64,000 bases of DNA from Leuctra nigra (lineage: Eukaryota; Arthropoda; Insecta; Plecoptera; Leuctridae). The stretch covers positions 16,644,316 to 16,708,315 of the forward strand of contig OW203768.1 of assembly GCA_934045905.1 (NCBI GenBank), read 5' to 3'. Positions 12,001 through 22,600 of this stretch are shown here, piece after piece; within the stretch, counting starts at the first letter, position 1, and each line of letters opens with the position of its first letter. A program made the position numbers and the translations under genes. Below the pieces are notes generated by a model. It did not search any database and was not told the origin of the DNA. It saw only the letters and a program-made list of their open reading frames with translations.

Positions 12001-14172
12001 CTACAGCTGAGCTTGTCTATGGGACGACACTTCGCCTCCCCGGCGAGTACCTAGCCCCTTCCAGCACGGCAATGGACGTGACGTCCACGTATGGCGACCA
12101 ACTCCGAAGCTTTTTCATGCAGCTGCGCCCAACGCCACCCTCGCGCCATGGCCAGAAATCAGTTTTTTGTTTCAAGGACCTAGCAACGTGTTCGCATGTT
12201 TTCGTGCGCCACGACGCCGTCCGTATTTCTCTACAGCAGCCGTACGATGGACCCTACGAGGTTTTAGATAGGCGAGAGAAATTCTACACGATCATGCGGA
12301 ACGGACTGCGAGTCGTGGTGTCCATCGACAGATTGAAACCAGCTTTTATCCTGGTGGACCCAGAGACAAAATCCAGCTACACTCAATCCAGCTCGCCTTC
12401 ATCTACCACTACTCGGACAACATCCGTGCAAGTCACTGTTCCAACGACATCATCTACCGTCACTACGCATTCTGGTCGACAGGTTCATACGCCGGTTCGA
12501 TACCCGTTATAACTATCTCGTGTTCTCCTGACGTTCGGACACTGGCGAGGGAGTCTTGTAGGGGCCCTGACTTCCATCTCGGTGACGGGAGCCACGACCC
12601 AGTGGATACGAAACAAGAGAGAAAAAGAGTAAGAGATTGTTACACACAGCAGCAAGCAGTTGACAAACATGATCTTCTAATGTACTATAATTGATTAATA
12701 AAATATTCCATTTATTTATGCACTGTGTTTTATATAATAACTCAAGAGTAACAACAGTTCTATGAGACTATGGGTGACCTGGGGGGAGAGTCCCGCAGCA
12801 CATGCGGTTCAGGGGCACACAGCCCCGGAAAATTTCATAAAATTTAACTCAATTCCAAGCTTTTGTGTGTTTTAAAACGGAACATAGTGACATAGTGACA
12901 TAGTGACATAAAACGGAAACATGCGTTTTTTTCGTATTTAAGCAATATTGTTAAACTTATTTAGAATCATGAACATGCTTGTAAGAAATGTACCTACCCT
13001 AAATATCATAGGTGAGGCAAAGTACCTATTCACTTTCCTCGAAATAGAGCAAACTAAACAAAGAAATTGGTATATTTTTTCCATAATTTATTTTCCTTTT
13101 TCGGCCTTTTGGAAATCTAGGGGGCAAGCCCCTGCCCCTGTGACGGCCATGTTCAAGAAAGCTTCCATCTTTGAGTGACTTACCGCCGTGCAGCAAACCA
13201 ACGGACGAGATATCGAGGCGATCGGATCCATGTTGTTGTCGACGATGGTCATCTCGAAACCTCTGTTCTCTCCGCAACACATCCGGTTGCAGCATTCCGA
13301 ATGCTCGGTGGCGAAGAAGAGCTGTTGGCCCCGCCGGTTCACTATCCTGTACTTGTTCTCAGTCTCAAACCCGCTGATAACTAGAAGAGCAAGTGTTTGT
13401 TTTTGCTGTCAAATAACTGGCAATAACTTGTCACAACCTACACCTAGATGCTCCAAGTACAGCTCGATATTTGTGATGGATACTAAGGTGTGGAGATATG
13501 GGTGCATTCCACAATAGGGGCGACTTGGGCGTGTGACGTCACCATATGATTTTTGGGCTAACACGGCTGGGTATAGTGAATGGCCTTGACGAGTTTTTAA
13601 TCGATTTTTATCAATATCTTTTACCAATGTATTTGTTAATAAAATAAGGCTTTGTACGCGTCTTCAGAACTGTTCAATAAACGAGCTCAAACCTGTGCCC
13701 AATATGCCCCAACTCAAAAGCCTGGGCTTTCTGCTCCAACATGGATGCCTGTATTTTCATTTATTCGATTCGATACGAAGGATAAGGAAAACTGGGCGTC
13801 TGGATCAAATACGGTACACACTGTCAATCAACGCTTCACTTTTTCGATCATGAACGAATGACAGAGAGTCAAATAAGGTCACGTGACAGCTGTCAGCCAG
13901 TGAGAGAGCTGCTCTCCACTCTCCACCCTCACAGAAATTGACAGTGTGTCCGGTAGTAATACAAAATGTCAATTAGTAAATGTCGTTTGAAATAGGTACG
14001 TGAAATAAGAAGTAGTTCACTGGACCCTGTGATAGCATCTACCAAAATAAATTGTTTATCATGGCGTGTGACACCTGCACCTACTTTCTAGAATCTCAAG
14101 CTGCTGCTGAACTTTCAGAAAGTCAGCGTCGGCTAGAGCTTGGAGACCTCTCCCGTCAGCAATACTCCACAT
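6025..14172 (-). CDS. Phospholipid scramblase gene C, five exons, complete
   Basis: Exons on the minus strand: 14085-14172, 13184-13380, 10770-10934, 6958-7113 and 6025-6066. All borders are GT-AG, the phases join, and the sum is 648 bp, coding 215 aa. Exon 1 starts [18 protein letters not shown]. Exon 2 has the Cys cluster CCNRMCCG. Exon 3 has [14 protein letters not shown] and SCCGNVDFE. Exon 4 has [16 protein letters not shown] followed by the hydrophobic [10 protein letters not shown]. Exon 5 ends [25 protein letters not shown] aligns with the Ca2+-binding DADNFGIQFPLD-type loop of animal scramblases; the acidic D1 and D3 are kept. The family has one C-terminal transmembrane helix and palmitoylated cysteines, and moves phospholipids across the bilayer. 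The protein is shorter than vertebrate PLSCR1, lacking the Pro-rich N-terminus. Introns hold a gypsy element and several MITEs, listed separately. Confidence 0.88.
6149..6845. mobile_element. piggyBac-like MITE with TTAA ends, containing a nested MITE
   Basis: The element lies between two TTAA sites (6149-6152 and 6842-6845). Terminal inverted repeats begin TTAAGGTGGCTGGAGCGATC, and the right end reads GATCGCTCCATAGCCACCTT before AA. TTAA target sites are the mark of piggyBac insertions. It sits in the last intron of scramblase gene C. A second, degraded copy lies at about 29967-30490, and another element with the same first 12 bases is at 56521. No transposase coding was seen. Confidence 0.8.
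6504..6787. mobile_element. Long-arm palindromic MITE nested in the TTAA element
   Basis: Two arms of about 130 bp are inverted copies of each other. The left end is AGCTGGGTTTCCATACTTC and the right end GAAGTATGGGAACCCAGCG. The related element at 29967 lacks it and reads GACTTATACTTTCG across the site, an empty-site allele. Comparison with it gives a TTA target duplication (6501-6503 and 6788-6790), which suggests a PIF/Harbinger-type mobiliser. Confidence 0.8.
7834..9144 (-). mobile_element. Compound repeat, copy 1: foldback plus CRE-motif body plus terminal hairpin
   Basis: Reading on the minus strand, it starts with CTAG and an 18-bp perfect palindrome (9124-9141). A body of about 900 bp follows, with several CCGGAAGTGACGTCAT-like motifs (for example at 8552). 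It ends in a foldback whose arms (about 7834-7985 and 8034-8199) are inverted copies ending ATAAAAACACTCCGTG. The same order of parts occurs on the plus strand at 40143-43180. The palindrome followed by CTAG resembles a Helitron 3' end, but no replicase or helicase coding is present, so the class is not settled. It lies in intron 3 of scramblase gene C. Confidence 0.75.
9153..9370. mobile_element. MITE, family 1 copy
   Basis: It shares the core CTCACTCTAGTAGGTGACTT and ATGATAATAACCAGCATTGATTGG with the 5031 element. The ends are inverted around ACTAAAATTGATCG and CGATCAATTTTTGT. It directly follows the hairpin end of the compound repeat. Confidence 0.7.
9408..9697. mobile_element. MITE with inverted termini
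   Basis: About 50-bp inverted arms: GGCTACAAGGATGACCGGTG at 9431 and its complement CACCGGTCATCCTTGTAGCC ending at about 9672. No coding capacity. Intron 3 of scramblase gene C. Confidence 0.75.
9800..10601. mobile_element. MITE with about 200-bp terminal inverted repeats
   Basis: The left end TACCGGGTGGCGCAAAAAAA and the right end TTTTTTTGCGCCACCCGGTA are complements. The similarity continues inward for about 200 bp on both sides, up to the paired ATCGATTTTTCGACAACC segments. A TA at each tip fits a mariner-type target. The core is AT-rich and non-coding. Confidence 0.8.
11064..12744 (+). mobile_element. Internally deleted Ty3/gypsy LTR retrotransposon
   Basis: Two direct repeats of 188 bp, 11064-11251 and 12557-12744, start TGTAGGGGCCCTGACTTCC and end CCCA/CTCA. 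They differ at only a few positions and carry an AATAAA, so they are LTRs. A purine-rich stretch (GGCGAGGGAG) lies just before the 3' LTR, as for a polypurine tract. The internal 1.3 kb keeps only the integrase end of pol; gag, protease, reverse transcriptase and RNase H are absent. No clear target duplication was found. It sits in intron 2 of scramblase gene C, on the opposite strand. Confidence 0.85.
11232..12512 (+). pseudogene. Gypsy integrase remnant with one in-frame stop
   Basis: A single frame runs from the 5' LTR border to 12512, with one TGA at 11646-11648. Recognisable parts in order: the linker before integrase ([20 protein letters not shown]), the HHCC zinc-finger end ([16 protein letters not shown]), then the catalytic core. 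The core has D in [10 protein letters not shown] in TTDQGRQF and E in [10 protein letters not shown], and the DDE spacing looks intact. It continues to a Ser/Thr-rich tail. Integrase inserts element cDNA into the host genome. The stop interrupts the core at [17 protein letters not shown], and the N-terminal polyprotein is missing, so this copy cannot be active alone. Confidence 0.9.
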
Positions 14173-15041
14173 GATGAAGGATGTGAATACCTAAACCGAA
14201 CCACAATATCTCTGGTTCGGTATAATATCGCGCGACCACATGTCGCATGTCACCACAAAACAGACGCAGGGTATGTTGACAAGTGGGCACGGCATCATGG
14301 ATGCAGTTGGAAACAAGGTTACAAGAGATCGACTTGGACAAGAATACTTTCAGTTCCTTTTCGTATGTTCGGCTGTCTGTCACCACTTTTCACCACTTTT
14401 CACCACTATCATCCACGCTGAAACCTATACCTCAAATCTATACTATAGATAGACTATATATTTTTTGAGATTTTTGAATATTCTCCGCATAATATAAGAC
14501 TTGATGACAAATTCTCACAAATTAGAAAAATAAGAGATATTTTTAAACCACAAAAATATTACTTTACTGTAGAGGGGTTTGAAAGTAGTACTAGGTATTA
14601 CTTTGCAAAATGTCAAAGTTCAATGGCCTCCCAAGTACAAGTGATTCCATTCCGGTACGCACAGTCCCTGAAAATGTTTTAAATCTGAAGCATCAGTGCT
14701 GTTTTGATGCATGTTTTGGTCATGATCTATAATAAAGTTTAATCTGTGTTCAACGGAACAAAAATACTAATTTTTTTTGTTTCGCATCGAGCAATTTTTC
14801 CTACCTATAGATACAGTAGGTACATATACTATAATTGAAAGCATAGTTCAAAAACTGAAAAATGGGTCAATGTACCCAGTTTATTCAGCATATGACTCAA
14901 GTTTACTTGACTTTATACACATAAATGGTTGTCTTTTAATTGGACACAAACAACTCATATGCACGAAGTAAAATCTGTTAGAGCAACTGAACTATAATAT
15001 TCATTTCTGGCGAAATGTCCATAATTTCCCTGGAGCTCTGA

Positions 15042-18000
15042 TCAGCGCCGGGGACTTCTATCTATGACCTCGTGATTACTGTTGGCTTCTTCAAAATACA
15101 TGTAGTCCTGAAAACAAACAATATATTTTTTAGTCTGGGGCTTAACGTCGCACTGTTCTGCAGCGAGGCGACGGATGAATGATTATGATGATGTTTGGGA
15201 GATGATGGTGAAGAAAAGGTAAGGATGGAAGGTGGGAAGGAGGTGGTCGTGGCCTATTAGTAGGGTACCTTCCCAACATTTGCCTGTCGACTGAGGGAAA
15301 ACCACGAAAAACCCCCAGTCAGGAAGGACGGCCGCGGGAATCGAACCCGGGCCTCCGGAATACAAGTTCAGAGCGTTACCACTTAGCCAACCTATTCCGT
15401 ACAAACAATATTAAGGAATTCTGTGGAAATATAAGTAACGAATTACCTAGCTTTCTCGGGTATAATTGAACTATAATAGATTGGTGCCTCCTTGAAAAGT
15501 AACGATCGCATTTCTGGCGACTTATTAGTTTAAAGTTAAAATTTAAAATCACATTTTTCTTTTAAAGTTATAAATAAATCGCTAATAACAGAAAATGTTT
15601 ACTCAGTCTCTACAATAGAACAATGAATATTACAGCCATGAAGGGTTTACAGGAATTGAACGCTAAAGTAAATTTTTTGAAAATCTTGCTATGATTTTTA
15701 AGAGCTTTCAGAATATACCATCGGTTTTTAGAAAATATTGCCACAAAGTCTTGAAAAACGCAATTGAAATATCGATTTGAATGCAAGATAGACAAGTTTC
15801 AACATAAAACTTCGTTTATAAATCTCAGTTTCACCCGAATGTGACTTATAGCATTCTTTCCCTGTTCCCTTCATGCATTCATTTTCTTGCGAAAACTAAA
15901 GCAATTCTATTCTACTTTTAAAAACACATCTTACAATTTATTTTAGGGATAAATGGGTGGGGTGATAACATAGTACATACATAGTAATAATGTCAAATAA
16001 CCCCCAAAATGGAAGTAATTCCGTTTTCAGCATTTTCGAATGAATTGTCAAGTACAACCACTATTGTGAGAGTAATGTAAGTGGGGACTTACTATGAGGA
16101 ATGTGGCACTTAGCAACACTGCCTTCATTGTGACGTCAGCACTGGATGGGAACTGGATGCCGAACATGTCGGCGTCGGTGAACCTCTCCTCTGAGTAGCC
16201 ACGGAACTTGCTCGAGATCCATCCGACCTCCTCACCTCGCTCCAAGATCTGCACGCACAGTTTCATTCATCATTTTAGTAAAGGGTTCATTAAAACTATA
16301 CAATGACTAAAATAAAATACATGTTTTTGATTTTGTTTAATGTAAAACCACAGAAGTTAGGGTGAACGGTGGGTAGGAGATGGTTTTGGACATGAGTGTC
16401 CGCAGGGGGGGGGGCAAAGGGGGCCCCTCCCCCCTCCCCCCCCCCCCCAGGATGTCAGGAAACATAAATTTTTGTGGTATTTTACGTATACATAGTTTAA
16501 TTTTGTAAACAAAAAGCTATTACAAACTTATTTTCAAAGTGTCAATAAACAAAAAATTCCCTGCGGGGCAAAGTGGTGGCTTTCCCTCCACCACCCCAAA
16601 GTGTCAATTTTTAAAAATATATTGAATATTGCAACAAAATACACCTCACAACGTCTCAAAATTGATTTCAAAGTATCAAAAAAACAAAAAAATGTCCTTC
16701 GGGGCATGGTGGTGACTTTCTCTCCACCACCCCAAAGTGTCAAATTAAAAAAAATCAACAAAATACACCTCACAACGTCTCAAAATTGATTTCAAAGTGT
16801 CCAAAAAACAAAAAATGCCCTGCGCAGCTGGGTGGAGGGGGCGCGCCCCCTACAACCCCCTTAGCCCGGGGAAAATTGTTCTCTTTTCCAAGCCCCCCCC
16901 CCCTGCCCTGGCAGAAATCCTGCAGACGCCCATGGTTTTGCACTGTTTGTACCAAAAAAACCTTCCCGACATATCCTTTCGACTAAGGGAAACCATGAAA
17001 AATCAGCAAGGACGGTGACAGGAATCGAACCCGGGACCCATGACTACCTGAGACTACTTGCTTCTTGTTGACGTTGATCTAACTTTGAGTATGCTTTGTT
17101 TCGACCTTCAATGGAACCATTGGTCTTCATTGAGGCAATAATAAAATGATTGTTCCGACAACCACGACAGAAGGGAACAGAGTTGTCTGGCACATCCCAG
17201 TCAGCAGCAAAGACGTTAGAAGATGACGATGATGACGATGTGTATGGCGGATTTAGACATGACATGACAATATAATGTAACTCTGCACATGTACAGTACC
17301 ATGTTGGACGACAGGTTGTTTATCACCTTGAAAGGAGCGCTTCTGCAGCGCGAGGAATTGCAACACTGTCCGGTGATGCGGAACACCTCCTCGTGGTGTC
17401 GTTCTAGCACCACGAACTTCGCTGAATGTTATCTAGGGTCTCCTACGCACCTTGAAAGGAGCGCTTCTGCAGCGCGAGGAATTGCAACACTGTCCGGTGA
17501 TGCGGTACACCTCCTCGTGGTGTCGGCCTAGCACCACGAACTTCGCTGAATGTTATCTAGGGTCTCCTACGCACCTTGAAAGGAGCGCTTCTGCAGCGCG
17601 AGGAATTGCAACACTGTCCGGTGATGCGGTACACCTCCTCGTGGTGTCGGCCTAGCACCACGAACTTCGCTGAATGTTATCTAGGGTCTCCTACGCACCT
17701 TGAAAGGAGCGCTTCTGCAGCGCGAGGAATTGCAACACTGTCCGGTGATGCGGTACACCTCCTCGTGGTGTCGGTCTAGCACCACGAACTTAGCCGAACA
17801 CGGCGGACATTCTTGTTGGATGAAGCCGACGAAGTCACTAGGAGGCGCGTTGATCAACATGCTCTACAACACATAAACACAACACAATTCTTTGTAATTT
17901 GTATCTTGTACTTGGAGTGTAGACATCAAACCTTATGCACTATACAAAACTAGCATTTCGATGGTGTGGGGAATGGATATGCCAATTTAAGATTTCACAT

Positions 18001-19657
18001 TTGTTCCTGTAGAAGATACATCAAACATTATATTAACAGCTACATTCGGATGACAAATTGGATTTGACATTTGTTAACATCTTTTACCTCCAACGAACAA
18101 AGACCGTATCGCACTTGAGTACCGGCGTCCTTTGAAATAAGGTTTTGTATCCAAACTTATGCAAACGAGCTTATAGCTGGTAGTGTGATGATATGGACTT
18201 AATCGCAAAAGATATCAACAATGTATGAACAAAAGTGTGTCCATTTTAACCTTACCTAAAATAAGAATTAATTTTTCCAAAAGATATCTTCTTTTTGCTC
18301 ATAAACTGATGAAAGGTTTCGATTAGCTGTCTCTGTAGTTCGGATAAGACTGAGCTGTCTACAGCAGCTGAGTGGACGTGAGATCGAGATGATCTCGGTC
18401 ATGTCGTTGTCAACGATCGACATCTCGAAGCCTCTCTTCCTACAGCAGCACATGCGACTACAGAATCCAGACTCCTCGGTGACGTAGAATAACTGCTGAC
18501 CTCGCTCTTGTACTTGAGTTTGTACTGACCTGTCTACAGCAGCTGAGTGGACGTGAGATCGAGATGATCTCGGTCAGGTCTTTGTCAACGATCGACATCT
18601 CGAAGCCTCTCTTCCTACAGCAGCACATCCGACTACAGCATCCCGACTTCTCGGTGGCCTAGAATAACTGCTGACCTCGCTCTTGTACTTGAGTTTGTAC
18701 TGACCTGTCTACAGCAGCTGAGTGGACGTGAGATCGAGATGATCTCCGTCAGGTCGTTGTCAACGATCGACATCTCGAAGCCTCTCTTCCTGCAGCAGCA
18801 CATGCGACTACAGCATCCCGACTCCTCGGTGGCGTAGAATAACTGCTGGCCTCGCTCGTTCAAGATCTTGTACTTGCTCTCCGTCACGCAGCCAGCAAGA
18901 ACTACAGACAGAGAGAGGATGTGGTACAATTAGTACAGAAACTAGTATAATTTTTTTTTTTTACATTTTTGAGTAATCATCCAAAAGATGCAAAAGAGCA
19001 AAAGATGCTCACACAATGAATATAGGAATCAAGGGAGCGTCCATAAATTACACACTCGATTGGGGGGGGGGGGGGGAAGTTGTGTGACGTAATACTTTCT
19101 TCTAACCCAATTTCTTACTTGGGTATTTTAATATTTACACATAAAATAGTTTCTTTCAAAAGTTCATAAGTTGGCACACAACATTGAATTTTGTTGAATT
19201 GAACTGAGAACCGTATTAAAACTAAAACTCAAATATGTTGCCTTATAATAAAACGAAGAAGTTAATGCACCGGGAGTGTATATAATAAAAAAAAAATTAC
19301 TCTGGACAAAGCCGGTAGGTAGGTATAATATGAATTCAAATAAGGTAGGTATGAAGAAGACAGCCGAACTCTCGAAATATTGCCTAAGTATTTTAATGTG
19401 TGTTTTTATATGGTATCGGTGCTGTCCAGGGCAGTCCATGGTGCGATTGGGAGGGGTGGGGGAGGTTGCCAAATGCCAAAATACATGACATAATTTGGAC
19501 GCCCCCTTGGTAGTTGCAAAGTAGTTGCTATAACCTTACTTCCGAGCATATTTACGTCCTGATGAACTTTCAGTGACTGCACGTTGCTGAGGGCCTGTAG
19601 ACCTCTGCCAGAGGCGATGCTGAACCTTCGTCCATCATGCGAAGATTGTTTGGACAT
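15042..19657 (-). CDS. Phospholipid scramblase gene B, five exons with tandem extra copies of exons 2 and 3
   Basis: Using the first copy of each repeated exon, the exons are 19540-19657, 18705-18901, 17699-17863, 16093-16248 and 15042-15107. They total 702 bp and give 233 aa. Exons 2, 3 and 4 are 197, 165 and 156 bp, exactly as in gene C. Exon 1 starts MSKQSSHDGRRFSIASGRG. Exon 2 has ESKYKILNERGQQLFYA and CCSRMCCC. Exon 3 has FVVLDRHHEEVYRITGQCC. Exon 4 carries FTDADMFGIQFPSSADVTM, the best-kept Ca2+-loop in the cluster, then the hydrophobic AVLLSATFLI. Exon 5 is DYMYFEEANSNHEVIDRSP plus RR and a stop. Downstream partial copies of exons 2 and 3 lie inside introns 2 and 3. A SINE lies 7 bp from the exon 5 border. 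Role as for the family: lipid scrambling across membranes. Confidence 0.88.
15133..15398 (-). mobile_element. tRNA-derived SINE, copy 1, with 11-bp target duplication
   Basis: On the minus strand the head reads TGGCTAAGTGGTAACG (box A-like) and, 22 bp further on, CCCGGGTTCGATTCCC (box B), the internal promoter of tRNA-derived SINEs. The tail ends GCCCCAGAC followed by an A-rich tract. The direct repeat ACAAACAATAT flanks the element at 15114-15124 and 15401-15411. It lies in intron 4 of scramblase gene B in the gene's own orientation. Confidence 0.85.
16390..16940. repeat. Short tandem repeat block with G- and C-runs
   Basis: Three diverged units of about 120-133 bp start near 16528, 16661 and 16782. 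Each has TTTCAAAGTGTC, an A-rich stretch and CTCCACCACCCCAAAGTGTC. The block is bordered by long G/C runs and by GTCCGCAGG-like sequence, similar to stretches near 11006 and 23600. It lies between exons 3 and 4 of scramblase gene B. No coding potential was recognised. Confidence 0.7.
16985..17042 (-). mobile_element. Partial SINE, degenerate
   Basis: The segment keeps a box B-like GGGTTCGATTCC (minus strand) and part of the post-tRNA sequence seen in the 15133, 20021 and 26449 copies. Box A and the tail are not recognisable. Confidence 0.45.
17327..17822 (-). repeat. Four tandem copies of scramblase exon 3 (124-bp period)
   Basis: The exon 3 donor end (CTTGAAAGG on the plus strand) recurs at 17327, 17451, 17575 and 17699, exactly 124 bp apart. 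Copy 1 (17699-17863) is a full exon. Copies 2-4 keep only the last 95 bp, encoding KFVVLGRHHEEVYRITGQCC onward. They are joined to 29 bp that start as the intron (GTGCGTAGGAGACCC) and end in AACATTCAG, a potential acceptor. Thus each extra copy is a pseudo-exon with an acceptor and a GTGCGT or GTGATA donor. Including a 95-bp copy after exon 3 shifts the frame and meets TAG at the sixth codon. Confidence 0.92.
18350..18885 (-). repeat. Three tandem copies of scramblase exon 2 (175-bp period)
   Basis: The segment around the exon 2 donor (plus-strand TGACCTGTCTACAGCAGC) occurs at 18701, 18526 and, as TGAGCTGTCT, at 18351: a period of 175 bp. Each unit encodes ERGQQLFYATEESGCC-like sequence, CCCRKRGFEMSIVDND and ISISRPLSCCRQ. 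Only the first copy (18705-18901) has the 5' part with the acceptor. Copy 2 keeps a CAG-GTCAGT donor. Copy 3 has CAGCTCAGT and no GT there. Confidence 0.88.
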
Positions 19658-22600
19658 CACACGTTTAAACTTTAAATACAGTTTCTAAGTGTTATAACCA
19701 TCCAAACACTAGGCAAGAAGTAGCAAGTGACAGCTGACAGGTCATGTGGTTTGACGTTTCACGGCATCATGGATTAAACTTTCTACATGGTCAAGGTATG
19801 TATACAGGTCGATTAAAATTTTAAACAGATTTTCCACGATTCTAGACAGTTATTTTGATGTCCTTACAGCTTTTAGTTGGGAAATAGTTAGAGATAGTAA
19901 AACAATTAACAGAATGAATAGCTTAATTATCAATCAATATCAAAAGCAAATACATAAACGATGACTTATCTTATTTGACTTGACTCAAGTTACTCCAAAA
20001 CAATTAAATTGATTTTTTTTGTCTGGGGCTTAACACGTCGCACTGTTCTGTAGCGAGGCAAATGGCGACGGATGAATGATTATGATGATGATTGGGAGAT
20101 GATGGTGAAGAGTAGGTAAGGATGGAAGGTGGGAAGGAGGCGGTCGTGGCCTATTAGTAGGGTACCTTCCCAGCATTTTCCTGTCGACTGAGGGAATACC
20201 CCGAAAAACCCCAGTCAGGAAGGACGGCCGCGGAAATCGAACCCGGGCATCCGGAATATAAGTTCAGAGCGTTATCACTCAGCCCACTCAGCCAGCACTT
20301 AGCTCTTTACTACAGAAGTAGTAAAATTGGAAACATTTGGAAGCTCTGGACTAGTTTGGCACGGATACTTTTTATGAGCTTAGAGAAGCAGACAAAAAGA
20401 AGGTTAAGATAACAGAAGAAAGCGTGGACGACCAAGAAGATCTTGGAGCGATGTAGGATAGATTTGGAAGTGGTTGAGGGGCAGAAGGGGGAGGAGAGAT
20501 TCATGAAACGAGCGGAGTTTTTTTTTATCTTGACATAGGAAAAGTGCGAGTATCAAACTCCATGGCTCTCGACACATCTTTTAATGACGTCACTGTACTG
20601 TCAGGAATAAAGCTTATACGAGTGGATAATAATGTTCATTGCAATATTCTGGATATAGATATTCCAACATTATTTACGAGTTAGAAGAAAAACGTGGAAT
20701 ACATCTGACAGAGTGTTGGAAATCAAAATGAATGGTGATCCCACTTCACGCATAAATAATTTGTACCGAATGTAGTGGATTTTGGGGCTCGAATCCGCCT
20801 AACATTGATCGATGCGCTGCGGCTGGCCGCGGCCGAACTTTGAACTAGGAGGAGATGTATCTGTTAATCACAGTTCACATTCAAAATTACTGTTGACGTG
20901 ATGAATAAGTATTTCCAAATTCAATTTTTCTCGCTCAATTTGCTAAAACGGCCGAGCGCTTGTATCACCTTACCATTATGCAAAAAAGCTAAATTTGATG
21001 GTAAATGTCAAATGCTCATTCCTAGTAATGTGTAGTTCTCACATATGCCTCTGGGATTGCGTCGGTCTACAAAAAGCATTTTGTAGACATGTTTGTAGAC
21101 AAGACATGTTTTTTTAATAAAGCGGCATCACTATTCATTGAATGTGTACAAGGCTGTGATTTCCATACACTCTGAATATTATTACTATTATTATTATTAT
21201 ACATAACCTAGGTATTGTATTCTCTTATATAATTTACTGAGCATTAACAAATTATTATTCTGCAAATTAGTTTTGTCAACTATTCATTATTTTCATTGTC
21301 AGAAAAGGCCGGTCTGTTTATACCTCTCGTTGTTGTTCTTGACAGCGTTAGCAGCCGTCTTTCAACTTGAATTGCGAGGTATGTACTTATACATTTTGTA
21401 TATTTGACGTGTATTCTTGTTGAACACATTCCTCAAAACACTTTGTATTAAAATCTTATTTATTAAAAAACGCTCTGCGTAACCCTTCCTATTGAATGCG
21501 AATTAAATGTCTGAGCGTTGTTTATCTAATAATCATTGGAATTATAGGAAGACTTCATGCGTCAAAGGAGCATATTTTATTCTTTGAATAAATTAAACAC
21601 CTTAATTGTTGGCCCCAATGATCATGCACAATTTAAAGTTGATGGGTCAAACCAATACCGCTCCTTGTGTGCGCAAAATTTCAGATCGATCGGTTGAATG
21701 TTTTGGCCTGGGCATTGCGTACAAAAACACAAACAAAAAACAAACAAACAGAGAAAGTGACATAAGAGTACCGTAGTGACTCAGGGGCAGGGGGGGGGGG
21801 CAGGGGGGGAGCTGTCTGGCTTTCAACAAAAACCAAATCATCACGAGGAAAGAATAGAAAAATTATCGAACGTTTATTTATGATAATTAAAGGTAAAGGC
21901 TTGTAGTAGTTTTTATAATAAATTATCAAGGTTATCAAAGTTCAGTACTTGATAATATAGATAATGTCTCTAAATGAATGACAACGTATGAGGTCAAGGA
22001 CTCTATCAGACGATCACACTTCACTTTTGTCTCACGTATGATAAAACATGATAATATCATTTAAACTCTGAGCTCAAAACCACACGTGCTTGTTTGGTGT
22101 CTTTGGAATTGTTGCTAAAATGAAATCAAGTACTATATTTTTGGGAACCTGCATACTAGGTACTCAAGAGTCGATCAAAATTTAAAAATTTTGCCATTTT
22201 TTGGGGCAACAAATTTTGTCCAACAATCATTTTTTTCTCAAAACAATCAATGATAGAAATAGGTTGGCCCTAGGTTGTCAGTGATGTTAATAATTTCGCA
22301 GCATTTGTGGATTTATTTATATTGAGTGAAACGGTGGTAAATATCTCAGAGGATAGATTGTTGTATAATTATTTATTAATCGTTATGTGTCATTAATTAT
22401 TTTATTCATATGTTGTAATTAATAATTTATGGGTATTATGTATTGCGTATATTTTGTGTAATTGTGTATTATTGCTTGCAGACTATAGACTAACATGTAT
22501 TATTATTCATGTAAATAAATCTAGAAACCTTAAAAAAAACTCAGATCAAGGAGGTTTTTACTGGAATATAATAATATTGGTATTCTCACATCATGTGTCC

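Noticed and set aside
14140..14468. Several short open frames upstream of scramblase gene C
   Set aside because: They overlap exon 1 and its 5' side on the other strand or frame and show no conserved motif.
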